From positions 1 through 33,096 of the forward strand of contig WFVA01000107.1 of assembly GCA_015491895.1 (NCBI GenBank): a DNA stretch of 33,096 bases, in the 5' to 3' direction. The DNA comes from Albidovulum sp. GTDB lineage: Bacteria; Pseudomonadota; Alphaproteobacteria; Rhodobacterales; Rhodobacteraceae. Positions 1 to 8,429 of this stretch are shown here, in pieces (the first letter of the stretch is position 1; every line of letters starts with the position of its first letter). The translations under genes were made by a program, and so were the position numbers. A model generated the notes under the pieces. That model saw only the letters and a list, made by a program, of their open reading frames with translations, was not told the DNA's origin and made no database searches.

Positions 1-1063
1 AGAGCAGCGTCTGCACGTAGCAGGTCTGGGCCGAGTTGGAGGGCGGGCGGCCGTATTTCTCGCCGAAGGATCTGACGAAGGCCTTGGTGCCCGGGTTGTC
101 GAGCTGCCAGTTCCAGTTCATCGAGCCGTAGACGCCCTTGATCGCCTCGCCGGCACCCTCGGCCATCAGCTCCGAATAGAGCGGCACGACGATCTCGAAC
201 TGCTTGCCGTTCACCATCTTGTCGCGCAGGCCGAACTGCACGGCCTGGGTGATCGAGTTGATCATGTCGCGGCCGTAGTGGTTGAGCACCAGCACATCGG
301 CGCCGGAATTGAGCACCGGGGTGATGTAGGAGCTGAAATCGCCGGCGCCCACGGGCGTGCGCACGGTCTTCACCGTCTGCCAGCCCACGGCCTCGGTGGC
401 GGCCTTGATCGATTCCTCCTGGGTCCAGCCCCAGGTGTAGTCGGCGGTCAGGTGATAGGCCCTGCGATCGGTGCCATAGGCCTTGGCCAGCACCGGCGCC
501 AGCGCCGCGCCCGACATGTAGGCGTTGAAGAAGTGGCGGAAGCCGTTCTTCTTGCGGTCCTTGCCGGTGGTGTCGTTGGAGTGGGTGAGGCCGGCCATGA
601 AGATGATTCCGGCTTCCTGGCAGAGCCCCTGGACGGCAATGGCCACGCCCGAGCTTGATCCGCCGTTGATCATGATCACGCCGTCCTTCTCGATCATCGA
701 TTTGGCCGAGGCACGGGCGGCGTCGGATTTGGTCTGGGTGTCGCCGGTCACGTAGGTGACCTTCTTGCCCAGAAGCCCCGTGCCGTCGAGCGCCTTCGAG
801 GAGAAGCTGTTGAGCATGCCGCCGTCACCCTCGCCGTTGATGTGCTCCACCGCGAGCTTCTGGGCGCGCAGCTCGTCGAGCCCCTCATCGGCATAGGGGC
901 CCGATTGCGGCACGTTGAAGCCGAAGGTGACGGTATCGCCCTTGGGCTCGTTGGTGAAGGCCGAGGCCGAGCCGGCGGTGAAGATGGTGGGCAGGGCAAC
1001 GCCCGCGCCGGCCACGGCGCCGGTCTTGAGCACGCCGCGGCGTGTGAATCTGGATGAAGTCAT
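1..1063 (-). CDS. ABC transporter substrate-binding protein (LivK-like, Peripla_BP_6), partial
   Basis: This is the N-terminal ~354 residues of a periplasmic solute-binding protein; the gene runs off the left edge of the window. The start at 1063 is preceded by a good purine-rich SD (GGGAGGAAAG). Residues 7-13 read TRRGVLK, a twin-arginine-type signal, followed by a hydrophobic Ala/Gly stretch and an Ala-rich cleavage region near residue 34, so Tat export is likely. The mature part begins with a beta strand and GFNVPQSGPYADEG, typical of the branched-chain amino acid/amide binding family (Peripla_BP_6). The ligand cannot be read from sequence; recalled roseobacter relatives are annotated only as substrate-binding proteins. 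It diverges from the ScfR-like regulator at 1313, which may control it (inference). Confidence 0.85.
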   Translation of the reverse strand, partial: MTSSRFTRRGVLKTGAVAGAGVALPTIFTAGSASAFTNEPKGDTVTFGFNVPQSGPYADEGLDELRAQKLAVEHINGEGDGGMLNSFSSKALDGTGLLGKKVTYVTGDTQTKSDAARASAKSMIEKDGVIMINGGSSSGVAIAVQGLCQEAGIIFMAGLTHSNDTTGKDRKKNGFRHFFNAYMSGAALAPVLAKAYGTDRRAYHLTADYTWGWTQEESIKAATEAVGWQTVKTVRTPVGAGDFSSYITPVLNSGADVLVLNHYGRDMINSITQAVQFGLRDKMVNGKQFEIVVPLYSELMAEGAGEAIKGVYGSMNWNWQLDNPGTKAFVRSFGEKYGRPPSNSAQTCYVQTLL

Positions 1064-1234
1064 TTCTTTCCTCCCTTCGGGGGCGCGCGCTTTGGGTGGT
1101 GCGCGATTTCCCCGTGGTTTCGGTTTGCGGGTATCCCCGGCGCCTCCTCGCGCCGCGGAAAGCCTCCTCAGGCCTGCCCATTATCGCGCCTGAAATGAAA
1201 AAATCGCAACAATCCCTTTTTATTGCAGGGAAGT

Positions 1235-1266
1235 TTTGTAAAGATATGCACAGGTAATTTTGTAAA
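1235..1266. promoter_or_regulatory. Two TTTGTAAA direct repeats, candidate operator
   Basis: TTTGTAAA occurs at 1235-1242 and again at 1259-1266, in the AT-rich half of the divergent intergenic region. The repeats lie 24 bp start to start, about 47 bp before the ScfR-like start codon. From memory, the related regulator PccR of Rhodobacter sphaeroides recognises TTTGCAAA-N4-TTTGCAAA. These copies differ by one base per unit and by spacing, so operator function is inferred. Confidence 0.4.
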
Positions 1267-1312
1267 AGAGTAAAAATCTTTTCAGATCGGGCGGAGAGCG
1301 GACCATAAGGCG

Positions 1313-2773
1313 ATGAAAGAACGCGGAAAATTCACCGGCCGGGCGGGGCTTACCGGCACCCGCATCCGCCAGCGCCGCCTCGATCTGGGGATCAGGCAAT
1401 CCGAACTGGCGAAAAAATGCGGAATTTCGCCCGCCTATCTCAATCTGATCGAGCACAACAAGCGCAGAATCGGCGGCAGGCTGCTTCTCGATATCGCGAG
1501 GGCGCTCGGCATTGATCCCGCTCTTCTGGGCTCCGAGCCGGATGCCTCGCTCATGGAGTTTCTCGCTCTGGCCGCGCAGCAGCATGGCGGCGCGGTGCGG
1601 GGGGATGTGGAGGGGGCCGATGATCTCATGGCGCGCTTTCCCGGCTGGGCCCTCGTCATCTCCCGCCAGCAACAGAGGATCGAGGCGCTGGAAAGGATGG
1701 TCGAGGCCCTCGGCGATCGCCTCTCCAACGATCCGCAGCTTTCGGGGATCCTGCACGGCATGATTACCAGCGCCGCGGCGATCAGGGCCACGGCCGCCAT
1801 CCTCGCCGAAGCCGATGGCGCGGATGGTGCGGATGGGGGGCTCGATCCCGCCTGGCGGGCCCGCTTCCAGCGCAATCTCGACGAAGACGCCGGCACCCTG
1901 GCCACCCGCGCCCGCGCTCTTGCCGATTACCTCGAGGAAGCCGCCAACATCCAGCGCGAGCCGCTCTCTCATCTCGATCAGCTCGAGCGGTTCCTCGCCG
2001 CGCATGGCTGGCATTTTCCCGCGCTCGAGGGGCAGGGCGGCGCGGAGCCCGGCCCCGGGGGCGAAAACCTGATCGAAAGCCTGCTCGACACCGCGCCGGA
2101 CTGGCTCGCCGCGCCTGCCCGCGCGAAAGCCCGGACATGGCTTGGCGTGATCGCGCAGGATGCCCGCGCGCTGCCCGCCCGCCCCTTCCTCGAAGCCGCG
2201 CGCGAACTGCATTTCGATCCCGCGGCACTGGCCGCGCGTTTCGGCTGCGAAACCGGCCGGGTGATGCGCCGGCTTGCCTTCGTGCCCTGGGATCGGGCGC
2301 CTGCCGGCAGCGGGAAGGCCGGCGGCACCCCGGGCCAGGCGGCGGGAGCGGAGGCGGCGCAGGGCAGCGGCGCTTCTCCCTTCGGGCTGGTGATTTGCGA
2401 TGGCGGGGGCGGGATGCTCCTGCAAAAGCCCGTGCCGGCCTTCGCCCGGCCGGGGATTGTCTCGGCCTGCCCGCGCTGGCCGCTTTATCTGGCCTTTTCC
2501 CGCCCGGCCCAGATCCTCGCGCGCGAGGTTGCGTTTCACGGCAACGAGGCCATGCGCTTTCGCATCTGCGCCATTGCCGAGCCCCTCGCGCCGGGCGCCG
2601 TCGGCGAGGATCCCCTGCTGCGGGGCACCATGCTCATCATCCCGCCCCAGGTCGCCGGCGCGCTGCCGGGCCGGGCGCAAGAGCCGATTGCACCCGTCGA
2701 GGTTGGCCCCGGCTGCCGCATCTGTCCGATCGAGGGATGTCCGGCGCGCCGCGAGCCGCAGCTCCTGGCCTGA
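1313..2773 (+). CDS. XRE-family short-chain fatty acyl-CoA regulator (ScfR/RamB/PccR-like)
   Basis: A 486-residue transcriptional regulator. Residues ~15-70 form an XRE helix-turn-helix (RQSELAKKCGISPAYLNLIE). The C-terminal half has the features of the ScfR/DUF2083 group: an LHFDPAALAARFG segment, then a domain containing SACPRWPLYLAF, and a terminal Cys motif C468-x2-C471-x4-C476 (CRICPIEGCPARREP). Known family members (RamB, PccR, MccR) sense short-chain acyl-CoAs and control propionate or acetate assimilation. I see no HExxH metallopeptidase motif. The middle (residues ~155-360) is Ala/Gly/Pro-rich and less conserved. It stands alone on the plus strand, diverging from the ABC binding-protein gene, so that transporter or the regulator's own gene is a plausible target (inference). 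Effector unknown. Confidence 0.85.
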   Translation: MKERGKFTGRAGLTGTRIRQRRLDLGIRQSELAKKCGISPAYLNLIEHNKRRIGGRLLLDIARALGIDPALLGSEPDASLMEFLALAAQQHGGAVRGDVEGADDLMARFPGWALVISRQQQRIEALERMVEALGDRLSNDPQLSGILHGMITSAAAIRATAAILAEADGADGADGGLDPAWRARFQRNLDEDAGTLATRARALADYLEEAANIQREPLSHLDQLERFLAAHGWHFPALEGQGGAEPGPGGENLIESLLDTAPDWLAAPARAKARTWLGVIAQDARALPARPFLEAARELHFDPAALAARFGCETGRVMRRLAFVPWDRAPAGSGKAGGTPGQAAGAEAAQGSGASPFGLVICDGGGGMLLQKPVPAFARPGIVSACPRWPLYLAFSRPAQILAREVAFHGNEAMRFRICAIAEPLAPGAVGEDPLLRGTMLIIPPQVAGALPGRAQEPIAPVEVGPGCRICPIEGCPARREPQLLA

Positions 2774-2962
2774 GTGCCGGGGCCTTCCTGAAGGCGATTC
2801 CCGAAAATTCTAACGAACGAAGGCCCGGCCCCCGTTTGCCGTAAGCGTTTTTTTAATACTGGGGCTCTAGACCGGATCCGCAAACATTCGAAACAGGGGC
2901 CTGCACATGCAGCACCGCAAGGAAAACGGATCCTGCACAGGAGAAGCTTCGGGAGGGGCGCA

Positions 2963-3238
2963 ATGGCGGAAATGATCGTGCTCGCAAGGCGGCTCGGCCT
3001 TGAGGAGGCCGCGCCGCTGAAGATGGAATTCCTCTCCAGCCGCGGCAAGGATATCGAAGTGGACGCAAGCCAGGTCGGCCATCTGGGCACGCTCTGCCTG
3101 CAGGTTCTCCTCGCCGCCGCACGGGAGCGGGCCGGAAGCGGGAATGCCTTCCGCCTGAAGGATCCGAGCGAAGCCATGCTGTCGGCACTCGCCCATTTCG
3201 GTCTCACCCAGGAAAATTTCGCCGGAGGAAACGCATGA
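2963..3238 (+). CDS. STAS-domain protein, first gene of the chemotaxis operon
   Basis: A 91-residue single-domain protein of the STAS/MlaB-SpoIIAA type. The core reads DIEVDASQVGHLGTLCLQVLLAAA, followed by a PSEAMLSALAHFG helix, as in STAS anti-sigma antagonists and lipid-asymmetry MlaB proteins. A strong SD (GGGAGGGG) precedes the ATG at 2963, and the gene overlaps cheY1 by 4 bases (ATGA), so it is translated with the che genes. Its role in chemotaxis is not known from sequence. By position it resembles the small gene (cheS/orf2) ahead of cheY1 in rhizobial che operons, where CheS assists the CheA/CheY1 interaction; this is analogy, not proven homology. Confidence 0.8.
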   Translation: MAEMIVLARRLGLEEAAPLKMEFLSSRGKDIEVDASQVGHLGTLCLQVLLAAARERAGSGNAFRLKDPSEAMLSALAHFGLTQENFAGGNA

Positions 3239-3606
3239 GCCTCAACATTCTGGCCGTTGACGACAGCCGCACCATGCGTGACATGCTCAATCTGACGCTC
3301 ACGCAGGCCGGTTTCACCACCCATCTCGCCGAGGATGGCCAGGACGGGCTCGAGGTGCTGGAAAGCCTCGATCCCGAGCCCGATGTCATCATCACCGATA
3401 TCAACATGCCGCGGCTCGATGGCTTCGGCTTCATCGAGGCCGTGCGCAGCCGCGACAGGCACCGCAGCGTGCCGATCCTTGTGCTGACGACGGAAAGCGC
3501 GCCCGAACTCAAGCAGCGCGCCCGCGAAACCGGCGCCTCGGGCTGGATCGTCAAGCCCTTCGATCCCGAACGGCTCGTGCGGGCGCTGAAGATGGTTGCC
3601 GGGTGA
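3235..3606 (+). CDS. cheY: CheY-type single-domain response regulator (CheY1)
   Basis: 123 residues, a bare receiver domain with no output domain. The acidic pocket is D9/D10, the phospho-acceptor is D55 (ITDINMPRLDG), and the conserved switch residues are T85 and K107 (VKPF). CheY-P normally binds the flagellar motor switch; where two CheYs exist, one is often a phosphate sink. The ATG overlaps the stop of the STAS gene, and the stop lies 4 bases before cheA, so the three are coupled. Which of the two CheYs in this operon drives the motor cannot be told from sequence. Confidence 0.93.
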   Translation: MSLNILAVDDSRTMRDMLNLTLTQAGFTTHLAEDGQDGLEVLESLDPEPDVIITDINMPRLDGFGFIEAVRSRDRHRSVPILVLTTESAPELKQRARETGASGWIVKPFDPERLVRALKMVAG

Positions 3607-3610
3607 CATC

Positions 3611-5956
3611 ATGAGCATTGAAAACGATCCCATGGCGGAAATCCGGGCCACGTTCTTCATCGAATGCGAAGAACTGCTCGAAGCGCTCCAGGATGGCCTG
3701 CAGGCCATGGAGGAGGGCGGCACCGATGACGAAACCATCAATATCGTGTTCCGGGCGGTGCATTCGATCAAGGGCGGGGCGGGGGCCTTCGGGCTCGAGG
3801 ATCTGGTGCGCTTCGCCCACCGCTTCGAATCCGTGCTCGATGCGGCGCGCTCGCATCAGCTGGAAATCGATGGCGAGGTGCTTTCCGTTCTTTTCCGCGC
3901 CGGCGATATGCTGAACGATCTGGTCAGCGCGGCGCGTGACGGCGAGGCGGTCGATCCATCGCTTACGGAGGAGGCGGGAAAGGCGCTTGATGCTCTGATC
4001 GGCGCGGATGGGCCCGATGGCGATGGGGCCGAAGAGGAGGAGGTGGCGGATTTCGCGCCGATGGCCCTTTCGCTCGATCTCGGGCCTCTGGATGCGGGGG
4101 AAGGCGCGGAGGAGAACGCTGCGGGATCGGATGTTCCGGCCGCGCCTGGCGAGGCCGGTGCGCCCGGCGGGCCCATGGCGGGCCCGGATGGCTCCCCCGT
4201 CTCGGCCGGCACCGGCTTCCGTATCCGCTTCAGGCCCCATTCGGCGCTCTTTGCCAGCGGCAACGAGCCGCTCCACCTGCTGCGCCTGCTCGATGAAATG
4301 GGAACGATGACCACCCTGTGCCGTGCGGAAGATCTCCCGCCGCTTGGCGAGATGGATTGCGAGAAATCCTATCTGCACTGGGATATCTTCCTCGAGACAT
4401 CGGAAGAGGAAAACGCGATACGCGAATTGTTCGATTTCGTGGAGGATGTCTGCGATCTGACGATCTCGCCGCTGACGGGAGAGGACATGGCCGAGCTTGT
4501 CCGCCATGCCGAGGCGATCGCGCGGGAAGAGGTGTCACCGGGCGGAACTGCCGGCGATGGGGCCCTCATGGCTGGTGATGCCCCCGGATCATCCGGCGAG
4601 GTTGCGTCGGGAAAGCCTGAGGCCGAGGGTTCCCCGCCTCCTTCGGCCCCGAAAACACGGAAGGCGGGCGGAAGGAGCGTGGGATCCGGCCGGAATGAGG
4701 GCGGCAGCAAGGCTGCGGGCAAGGGCAAGGCGACGGGCGGCGTCAAGACCAAGCCGACCGTGCGGGTGGATCTGGAGCGGATCGACCGTCTGGTCAATCT
4801 CGTCGGCGAGCTTGTCATCAACCAGGCCATGATCTCGCAGAGTGTGGAAAAGGCGGGGCTGCTCACCAACCCGGAGATAGACAGCGGCCTGAATGAATTC
4901 ATGCAGCTGACGCGCGATATTCAGGACAGCGTGATGATGATCCGCGCCCAGCCGGTCAAATCGCTGTTCCAGCGCATGGCGCGGATCGTTCGTGAAAGTG
5001 CAGCGGCCGTCGGCAAGAACGTGCGCCTGCGCACCGAGGGCGAGGGCACCGAGGTTGACAAGACGGTGATCGAGAACCTGGCCGATCCGCTTACGCACAT
5101 GATCCGCAATGCCGTGGATCATGGCCTCGAATCCCCGGAAGAGAGAGTGGCGGCAGGGAAACCGGCCCAGGGCGTTGTCACCCTTTCGGCCGGGCATCGC
5201 TCGGGCCGGGTTGTCATCACGGTTTCCGATGACGGGGGCGGGATCAACAGGGAGCGGGTTCTCCGGATAGCGATTGACAAGGGGCTGATCCCCGAAAACG
5301 CCGAACTTTCCGACAACGAGATCGACAATCTTCTCTTCCTCCCAGGTTTTTCGACAGCGAACGAGGTCTCCGATCTTTCCGGCCGCGGTGTCGGGATGGA
5401 TGTGGTGCGAAGCGCCATCCAGGCGCTGAGCGGACGCATCACCATCCAGTCCCGCCCCGGCGAGGGCACGACCTTCACCATCAGTCTGCCGCTCACCCTT
5501 GCCGTTCTGGACGGCATGGTCGTGGAAGCCGCCGGTCAGACCCTCGTCGTGCCGCTCAACACCATATCCGAGACGCTGACCCTTGGCGCCCGCGATATCC
5601 GGGTTCTCGGCCCGGAGACCAGGATGGTCCAGATCCGCGATACATTCGTGCAGCTTTTCGATCTGGGCGCGGAGATGGGATACAGGCCCCCCCTCGAGAG
5701 CTTTGCCGGCAAGGTGGTGCTGCTCGTCGCACTGGAGGATGAGAGCCGGGCGGCTCTCGTGATCGATGGCATCGTGGACCAGCGCCAGGTGGTCATCAAG
5801 GGGCTTCAGGATACGTTCGGCCGCGTGCCGGGCGTTGCCGCGGCAACGATCCTTGGGGATGGCAAGATCGCCCTTATTCTGGACCCCGCCGATATCGTTG
5901 CCAATTCCCGCAACAAGGCGCCCAATACGCAGGCGGATCTTTCACTAGCAGGATGA
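3611..5956 (+). CDS. cheA: Chemotaxis histidine kinase CheA
   Basis: 781 residues with full CheA architecture. The Hpt (P1) domain has the phosphorylated H51 in VHSIKGGAG. A long acidic/Gly-Ala linker and a P2-like CheY-binding region (residues ~205-300, with YLHWDIFLET) follow. After a Lys/Gly-rich linker come the P3 dimerisation segment (RIDRLVNLVGELVINQ), the ATPase with N box (MIRNAVDHGLE), G1 (DDGGGI) and the GRGVGMDVV box, and a C-terminal CheW-like P5 domain. ATG at 3611 is chosen over upstream TTG 3596 because it lies just after the cheY1 stop and gives the usual N-terminus. CheA autophosphorylates and passes phosphate to CheY. The next gene, cheW, starts within 6 bases. Confidence 0.95.
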   Translation: MSIENDPMAEIRATFFIECEELLEALQDGLQAMEEGGTDDETINIVFRAVHSIKGGAGAFGLEDLVRFAHRFESVLDAARSHQLEIDGEVLSVLFRAGDMLNDLVSAARDGEAVDPSLTEEAGKALDALIGADGPDGDGAEEEEVADFAPMALSLDLGPLDAGEGAEENAAGSDVPAAPGEAGAPGGPMAGPDGSPVSAGTGFRIRFRPHSALFASGNEPLHLLRLLDEMGTMTTLCRAEDLPPLGEMDCEKSYLHWDIFLETSEEENAIRELFDFVEDVCDLTISPLTGEDMAELVRHAEAIAREEVSPGGTAGDGALMAGDAPGSSGEVASGKPEAEGSPPPSAPKTRKAGGRSVGSGRNEGGSKAAGKGKATGGVKTKPTVRVDLERIDRLVNLVGELVINQAMISQSVEKAGLLTNPEIDSGLNEFMQLTRDIQDSVMMIRAQPVKSLFQRMARIVRESAAAVGKNVRLRTEGEGTEVDKTVIENLADPLTHMIRNAVDHGLESPEERVAAGKPAQGVVTLSAGHRSGRVVITVSDDGGGINRERVLRIAIDKGLIPENAELSDNEIDNLLFLPGFSTANEVSDLSGRGVGMDVVRSAIQALSGRITIQSRPGEGTTFTISLPLTLAVLDGMVVEAAGQTLVVPLNTISETLTLGARDIRVLGPETRMVQIRDTFVQLFDLGAEMGYRPPLESFAGKVVLLVALEDESRAALVIDGIVDQRQVVIKGLQDTFGRVPGVAAATILGDGKIALILDPADIVANSRNKAPNTQADLSLAG

Positions 5957-5961
5957 TCAGG

Positions 5962-6429
5962 ATGACGGATACCGAGGACAAGGCCAAGGCCGATCAGACG
6001 GAGCTGCTCTCCTTTCGGGTGGGTACGCAGGAATATGCGGTCGACATCATGACCGTGCGCGAAATACGCGGCTGGACGAATGCGACCCCGCTTCCGCATG
6101 CGCCGCCCTTTGTGCGAGGCGTGATCAATCTTCGCGGCACCGTTCTCACCATCGTCGATCTTTCCGATCGTCTGGGGATGGGGCCGATCGAATTCAGCGA
6201 GCGCAACGTGATCATCGTTGTCGAGGCCGGCAGGCAGCTTGTCGGGCTCCTCGTGGATGCCGTCTCGGATATTCTGACGGTATCGGCCGAGGATCTGCAG
6301 CCTCCCCCGGAAATGCTGACAGAGGGGCCGAGGACATTCGTCAACGCCCTGACGATCGTTCAGGAGCGCATGGTGCGCATCCTTGATCTTGATGCGGCAT
6401 TGCCCGCGGCGGAAATCGAAGCGGCCTGA
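5962..6429 (+). CDS. cheW: Chemotaxis adaptor CheW
   Basis: 155 residues, a single CheW SH3-like domain that bridges CheA and chemoreceptors. Recognisable segments are LLSFRVGTQEYAVDIMTVREIRG, PFVRGVINLRGTVLTIVDLSDRLG and GLLVDAVSDILTV. The start is placed at ATG 5962, which has AGGA at 5950-5953 with 8-base spacing; an alternative ATG at 5953 overlaps the cheA stop but has no clear SD. The stop is one base before cheR, so translation is coupled. Confidence 0.94.
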   Translation: MTDTEDKAKADQTELLSFRVGTQEYAVDIMTVREIRGWTNATPLPHAPPFVRGVINLRGTVLTIVDLSDRLGMGPIEFSERNVIIVVEAGRQLVGLLVDAVSDILTVSAEDLQPPPEMLTEGPRTFVNALTIVQERMVRILDLDAALPAAEIEAA

Positions 6430-6430
6430 G

Positions 6431-7297
6431 ATGAGTGATATCGCGTCCACCCCCAATCCACGGCAGATGAGCGAAGAGCATTTCCGTTTCATCGCCGATC
6501 TGGCGCACAAGGAGGCCGGGCTGGTTTTCCCTGAGAGCAAGGCTCCGCTCGTGCGCACCAGGCTGAACCGGCGCATCCGGGCCCTGAAGCTGCCCGGTTA
6601 CGATGCCTATTGTGCCCTGCTCAGGAGCCCGGAAGGGGCGCGGGAGCGGCGGATGATGATCTCTTCGCTCACCACCAATGTCTCGAGCTTCTTTCGCGAG
6701 GCGCATCATTTCGATCTCCTGCGCGGCGAGATCCTTCCGCCCCTGCTGGAGGGGGCAAGAAGGGGAGAGCGCCTGCGCCTGTGGTCAGCCGGTTGTTCCT
6801 CCGGTCAGGAGGCCTATTCGATTGCGATGGTGCTCGCCGATCTGGAGCCGGATTATCTGCAGATGGATATCCGTATACTGGCCTCGGACATTGATCTCAA
6901 CGTCATTGAGACAGGGCGGGCGGGCATCTATGACGCAGGTCAGCTGGCGAATGTGCCGGAGGAATACAGGGAGAGATATTTCCAGCCGGCCGAGGACAAC
7001 GGAAAGGAAGCCGTCAGAATCATCGAGCCCCTGCGCCGGATCGTCTGCTTCCGTGAGCTCAATCTCCTCCATGAATGGCCGATGAAGCGGCAGTTCGATG
7101 TGATCTTCTGCCGCAATGTCGTGATCTATTTCGATGCCGAAACCCAGAATTCGCTCTGGCGAAAGTTCGAAAAATACACGGCACCCGGGGGCTGGCTGAT
7201 ACTGGGCCATTCCGAGCGTCTTTCGGAGGATGTCGCCGGGAAATTCGTCGTTGCCGGCCCCACGGCCTATCGCCTTTCACCAACCGAAACAGCATGA
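6431..7297 (+). CDS. cheR: Chemoreceptor glutamate methyltransferase CheR
   Basis: 288 residues. The N-terminal helical domain (ALKLPGYDAYCALLR, then MMISSLTTNVSSFFREAHHFDLL) and the SAM-binding methyltransferase domain (LRLWSAGCSSGQEAYSIAMVL; later DVIFCRNVVIYFD) are both intact, matching CheR length. It methylates receptor glutamates to tune adaptation. It begins one base after the cheW stop. The usual partner methylesterase CheB (and deamidase CheD) are not in the operon; demethylation must be encoded elsewhere or be absent. The next gene, cheY2, follows 16 bases downstream with its own SD (GGAAGAGG). Confidence 0.94.
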   Translation: MSDIASTPNPRQMSEEHFRFIADLAHKEAGLVFPESKAPLVRTRLNRRIRALKLPGYDAYCALLRSPEGARERRMMISSLTTNVSSFFREAHHFDLLRGEILPPLLEGARRGERLRLWSAGCSSGQEAYSIAMVLADLEPDYLQMDIRILASDIDLNVIETGRAGIYDAGQLANVPEEYRERYFQPAEDNGKEAVRIIEPLRRIVCFRELNLLHEWPMKRQFDVIFCRNVVIYFDAETQNSLWRKFEKYTAPGGWLILGHSERLSEDVAGKFVVAGPTAYRLSPTETA

Positions 7298-7313
7298 ACC
7301 GGAAGAGGCAGTC

Positions 7314-7700
7314 ATGGCACTCAGAGATCAATTGCGCATCATGGTCGTGGATGACATGTCCACAAGCCGCGGGCTCATAACCCAGGCGCTGGATGCATTC
7401 GGAATCCGTAATGTGGCAGCGGTGGCTGACGGAAAATCCGCGCTCGAGGCGATTGCGCGCTCTCCGGTGCATCTGGTGATTTCCGATTTCAACATGCCGG
7501 GCATGAGCGGGCTCCAGCTGCTCCAGCATCTGCGCCAGAATGCGGCCACGAAAGGCACCGGTTTCATCCTGATCACGGGGCGGGCAGATCGTGAAACAAT
7601 CGAGACGGGCCGCAGACTCGGCATGAACAACTTCATCAAGAAGCCGTTCACGCCACAGGATCTTCGCGCCTGCATCGAAGCGGTTGTCGGACGGTTGTGA
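7314..7700 (+). CDS. cheY: CheY-type single-domain response regulator (CheY2)
   Basis: 128 residues, a lone receiver domain. Acidic pocket D13/D14, phospho-acceptor D58 (ISDFNMPGMSG), switch T88 and K110 (IKKPF). The start is ATG 7314 behind a GGAAGAGG SD. It is clearly diverged from the other CheY of the operon, as in two-CheY systems where one acts on the motor and the other drains phosphate. Its stop codon shares bases with the start of the following small gene (TGATG), so the two proteins are translationally coupled. Confidence 0.93.
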   Translation: MALRDQLRIMVVDDMSTSRGLITQALDAFGIRNVAAVADGKSALEAIARSPVHLVISDFNMPGMSGLQLLQHLRQNAATKGTGFILITGRADRETIETGRRLGMNNFIKKPFTPQDLRACIEAVVGRL

Positions 7701-8116
7701 TGACTGAGGCCAGGCAATGCGAACGAGCCCCGGAACTTTCTGAAGAGGCTCCTGACCGGATCGGTCTCGAGGTGCTCCATGAGAGACTGGCGGGTGAATT
7801 CTGCCGGATGAGCATCCTTGTGGGAACGGTCGAACATGCTGTCGGAGAATGCCTTGATGCCAATGCCGGCAACATTGCGGTGCCGGTGATCGCATTGCAG
7901 GGGCTTGATCGGGTGCGCCAGACGCTCGAGGATTTTCATCGCCTGGCAAGCAGGGTTTCTCGGCAGCTTCAGGAGAACGGCAATCAGGCGCTTGAAATCC
8001 CCGACCTGCGCGAAGCATTCCTGATGCGGGAGAATGCGGACCGGCTTCTGGCACCGGCGGTGGGCGGACATGGAGCACGGGAAGAGCACGGCTCGCACGA
8101 GCTGTGGGATCCTTAG
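7700..8116 (+). CDS. Small helical protein with CheZ/CheT-like DxxxQ motif, probable CheY phosphatase
   Basis: 138 residues, last gene of the che operon, starting at ATG 7700 inside the cheY2 stop (TGATG); GTG 7697 is an alternative. It has no membrane segment and appears mostly helical. Residues 66-76 read LQGLDRVRQTL, with D70 and Q74 spaced as in the catalytic D143/Q147 helix of E. coli CheZ (QDFQDLTGQ). The small last gene of the rhizobial che operon, cheT, is recalled to carry the same DxxxQ motif and to speed CheY-P dephosphorylation. Homology was not tested by search. Family and function are inferred from motif, helical character and location; a hypothetical Che-associated protein is the fallback. 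Confidence 0.6.
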   Translation: MTEARQCERAPELSEEAPDRIGLEVLHERLAGEFCRMSILVGTVEHAVGECLDANAGNIAVPVIALQGLDRVRQTLEDFHRLASRVSRQLQENGNQALEIPDLREAFLMRENADRLLAPAVGGHGAREEHGSHELWDP

Positions 8117-8429
8117 TTCCTGCCCCGGGCGGGAGCAGGCATGGCAGCTATCTGAAATGACAGGAAATTCCTGTGGCCCCAGGGTTTTTGTCTGGGCGAC
8201 GCGGGTAGTTCGGTATCAAGGCGTCGGCTCAGATCTAACCATCGGTGCTCCTTTGCGGAAAAGACAGGTACCGGGCAGATGGGTGCGGGGGCTGTCTCGG
8301 GTCGCCCGGATTTTGCGGGTGTCCGGGGCACTTGGAGAACATGGCACTGGGGGTAGGGCAGGGCATGGGCCAGCGCTGACCCATCCGGCTGGCCATCCTG
8401 CTTTCCTGGCGGCAGTCTGGCCAGCCGGA
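8117..8429. other. Intergenic region with several hairpins, no gene seen
   Basis: About 310 bases between the convergent che operon and rhlE hold no convincing coding frame. Just after the last che gene there is a GC-rich hairpin (CCTGC 8119-8123 with GCAGG 8135-8139), and another at 8305-8327 (CCCGGA/TCCGGG). Neither has a U tract. The strongest structure, at 8383-8430, is listed separately. No tRNA-like cloverleaf was recognised. Confidence 0.6.

Noticed and set aside
1220-2680. Long open frame opposite the ScfR-like gene
   Set aside because: High-GC antisense shadow; the plus-strand protein has clear domains, while this frame has none and no SD.
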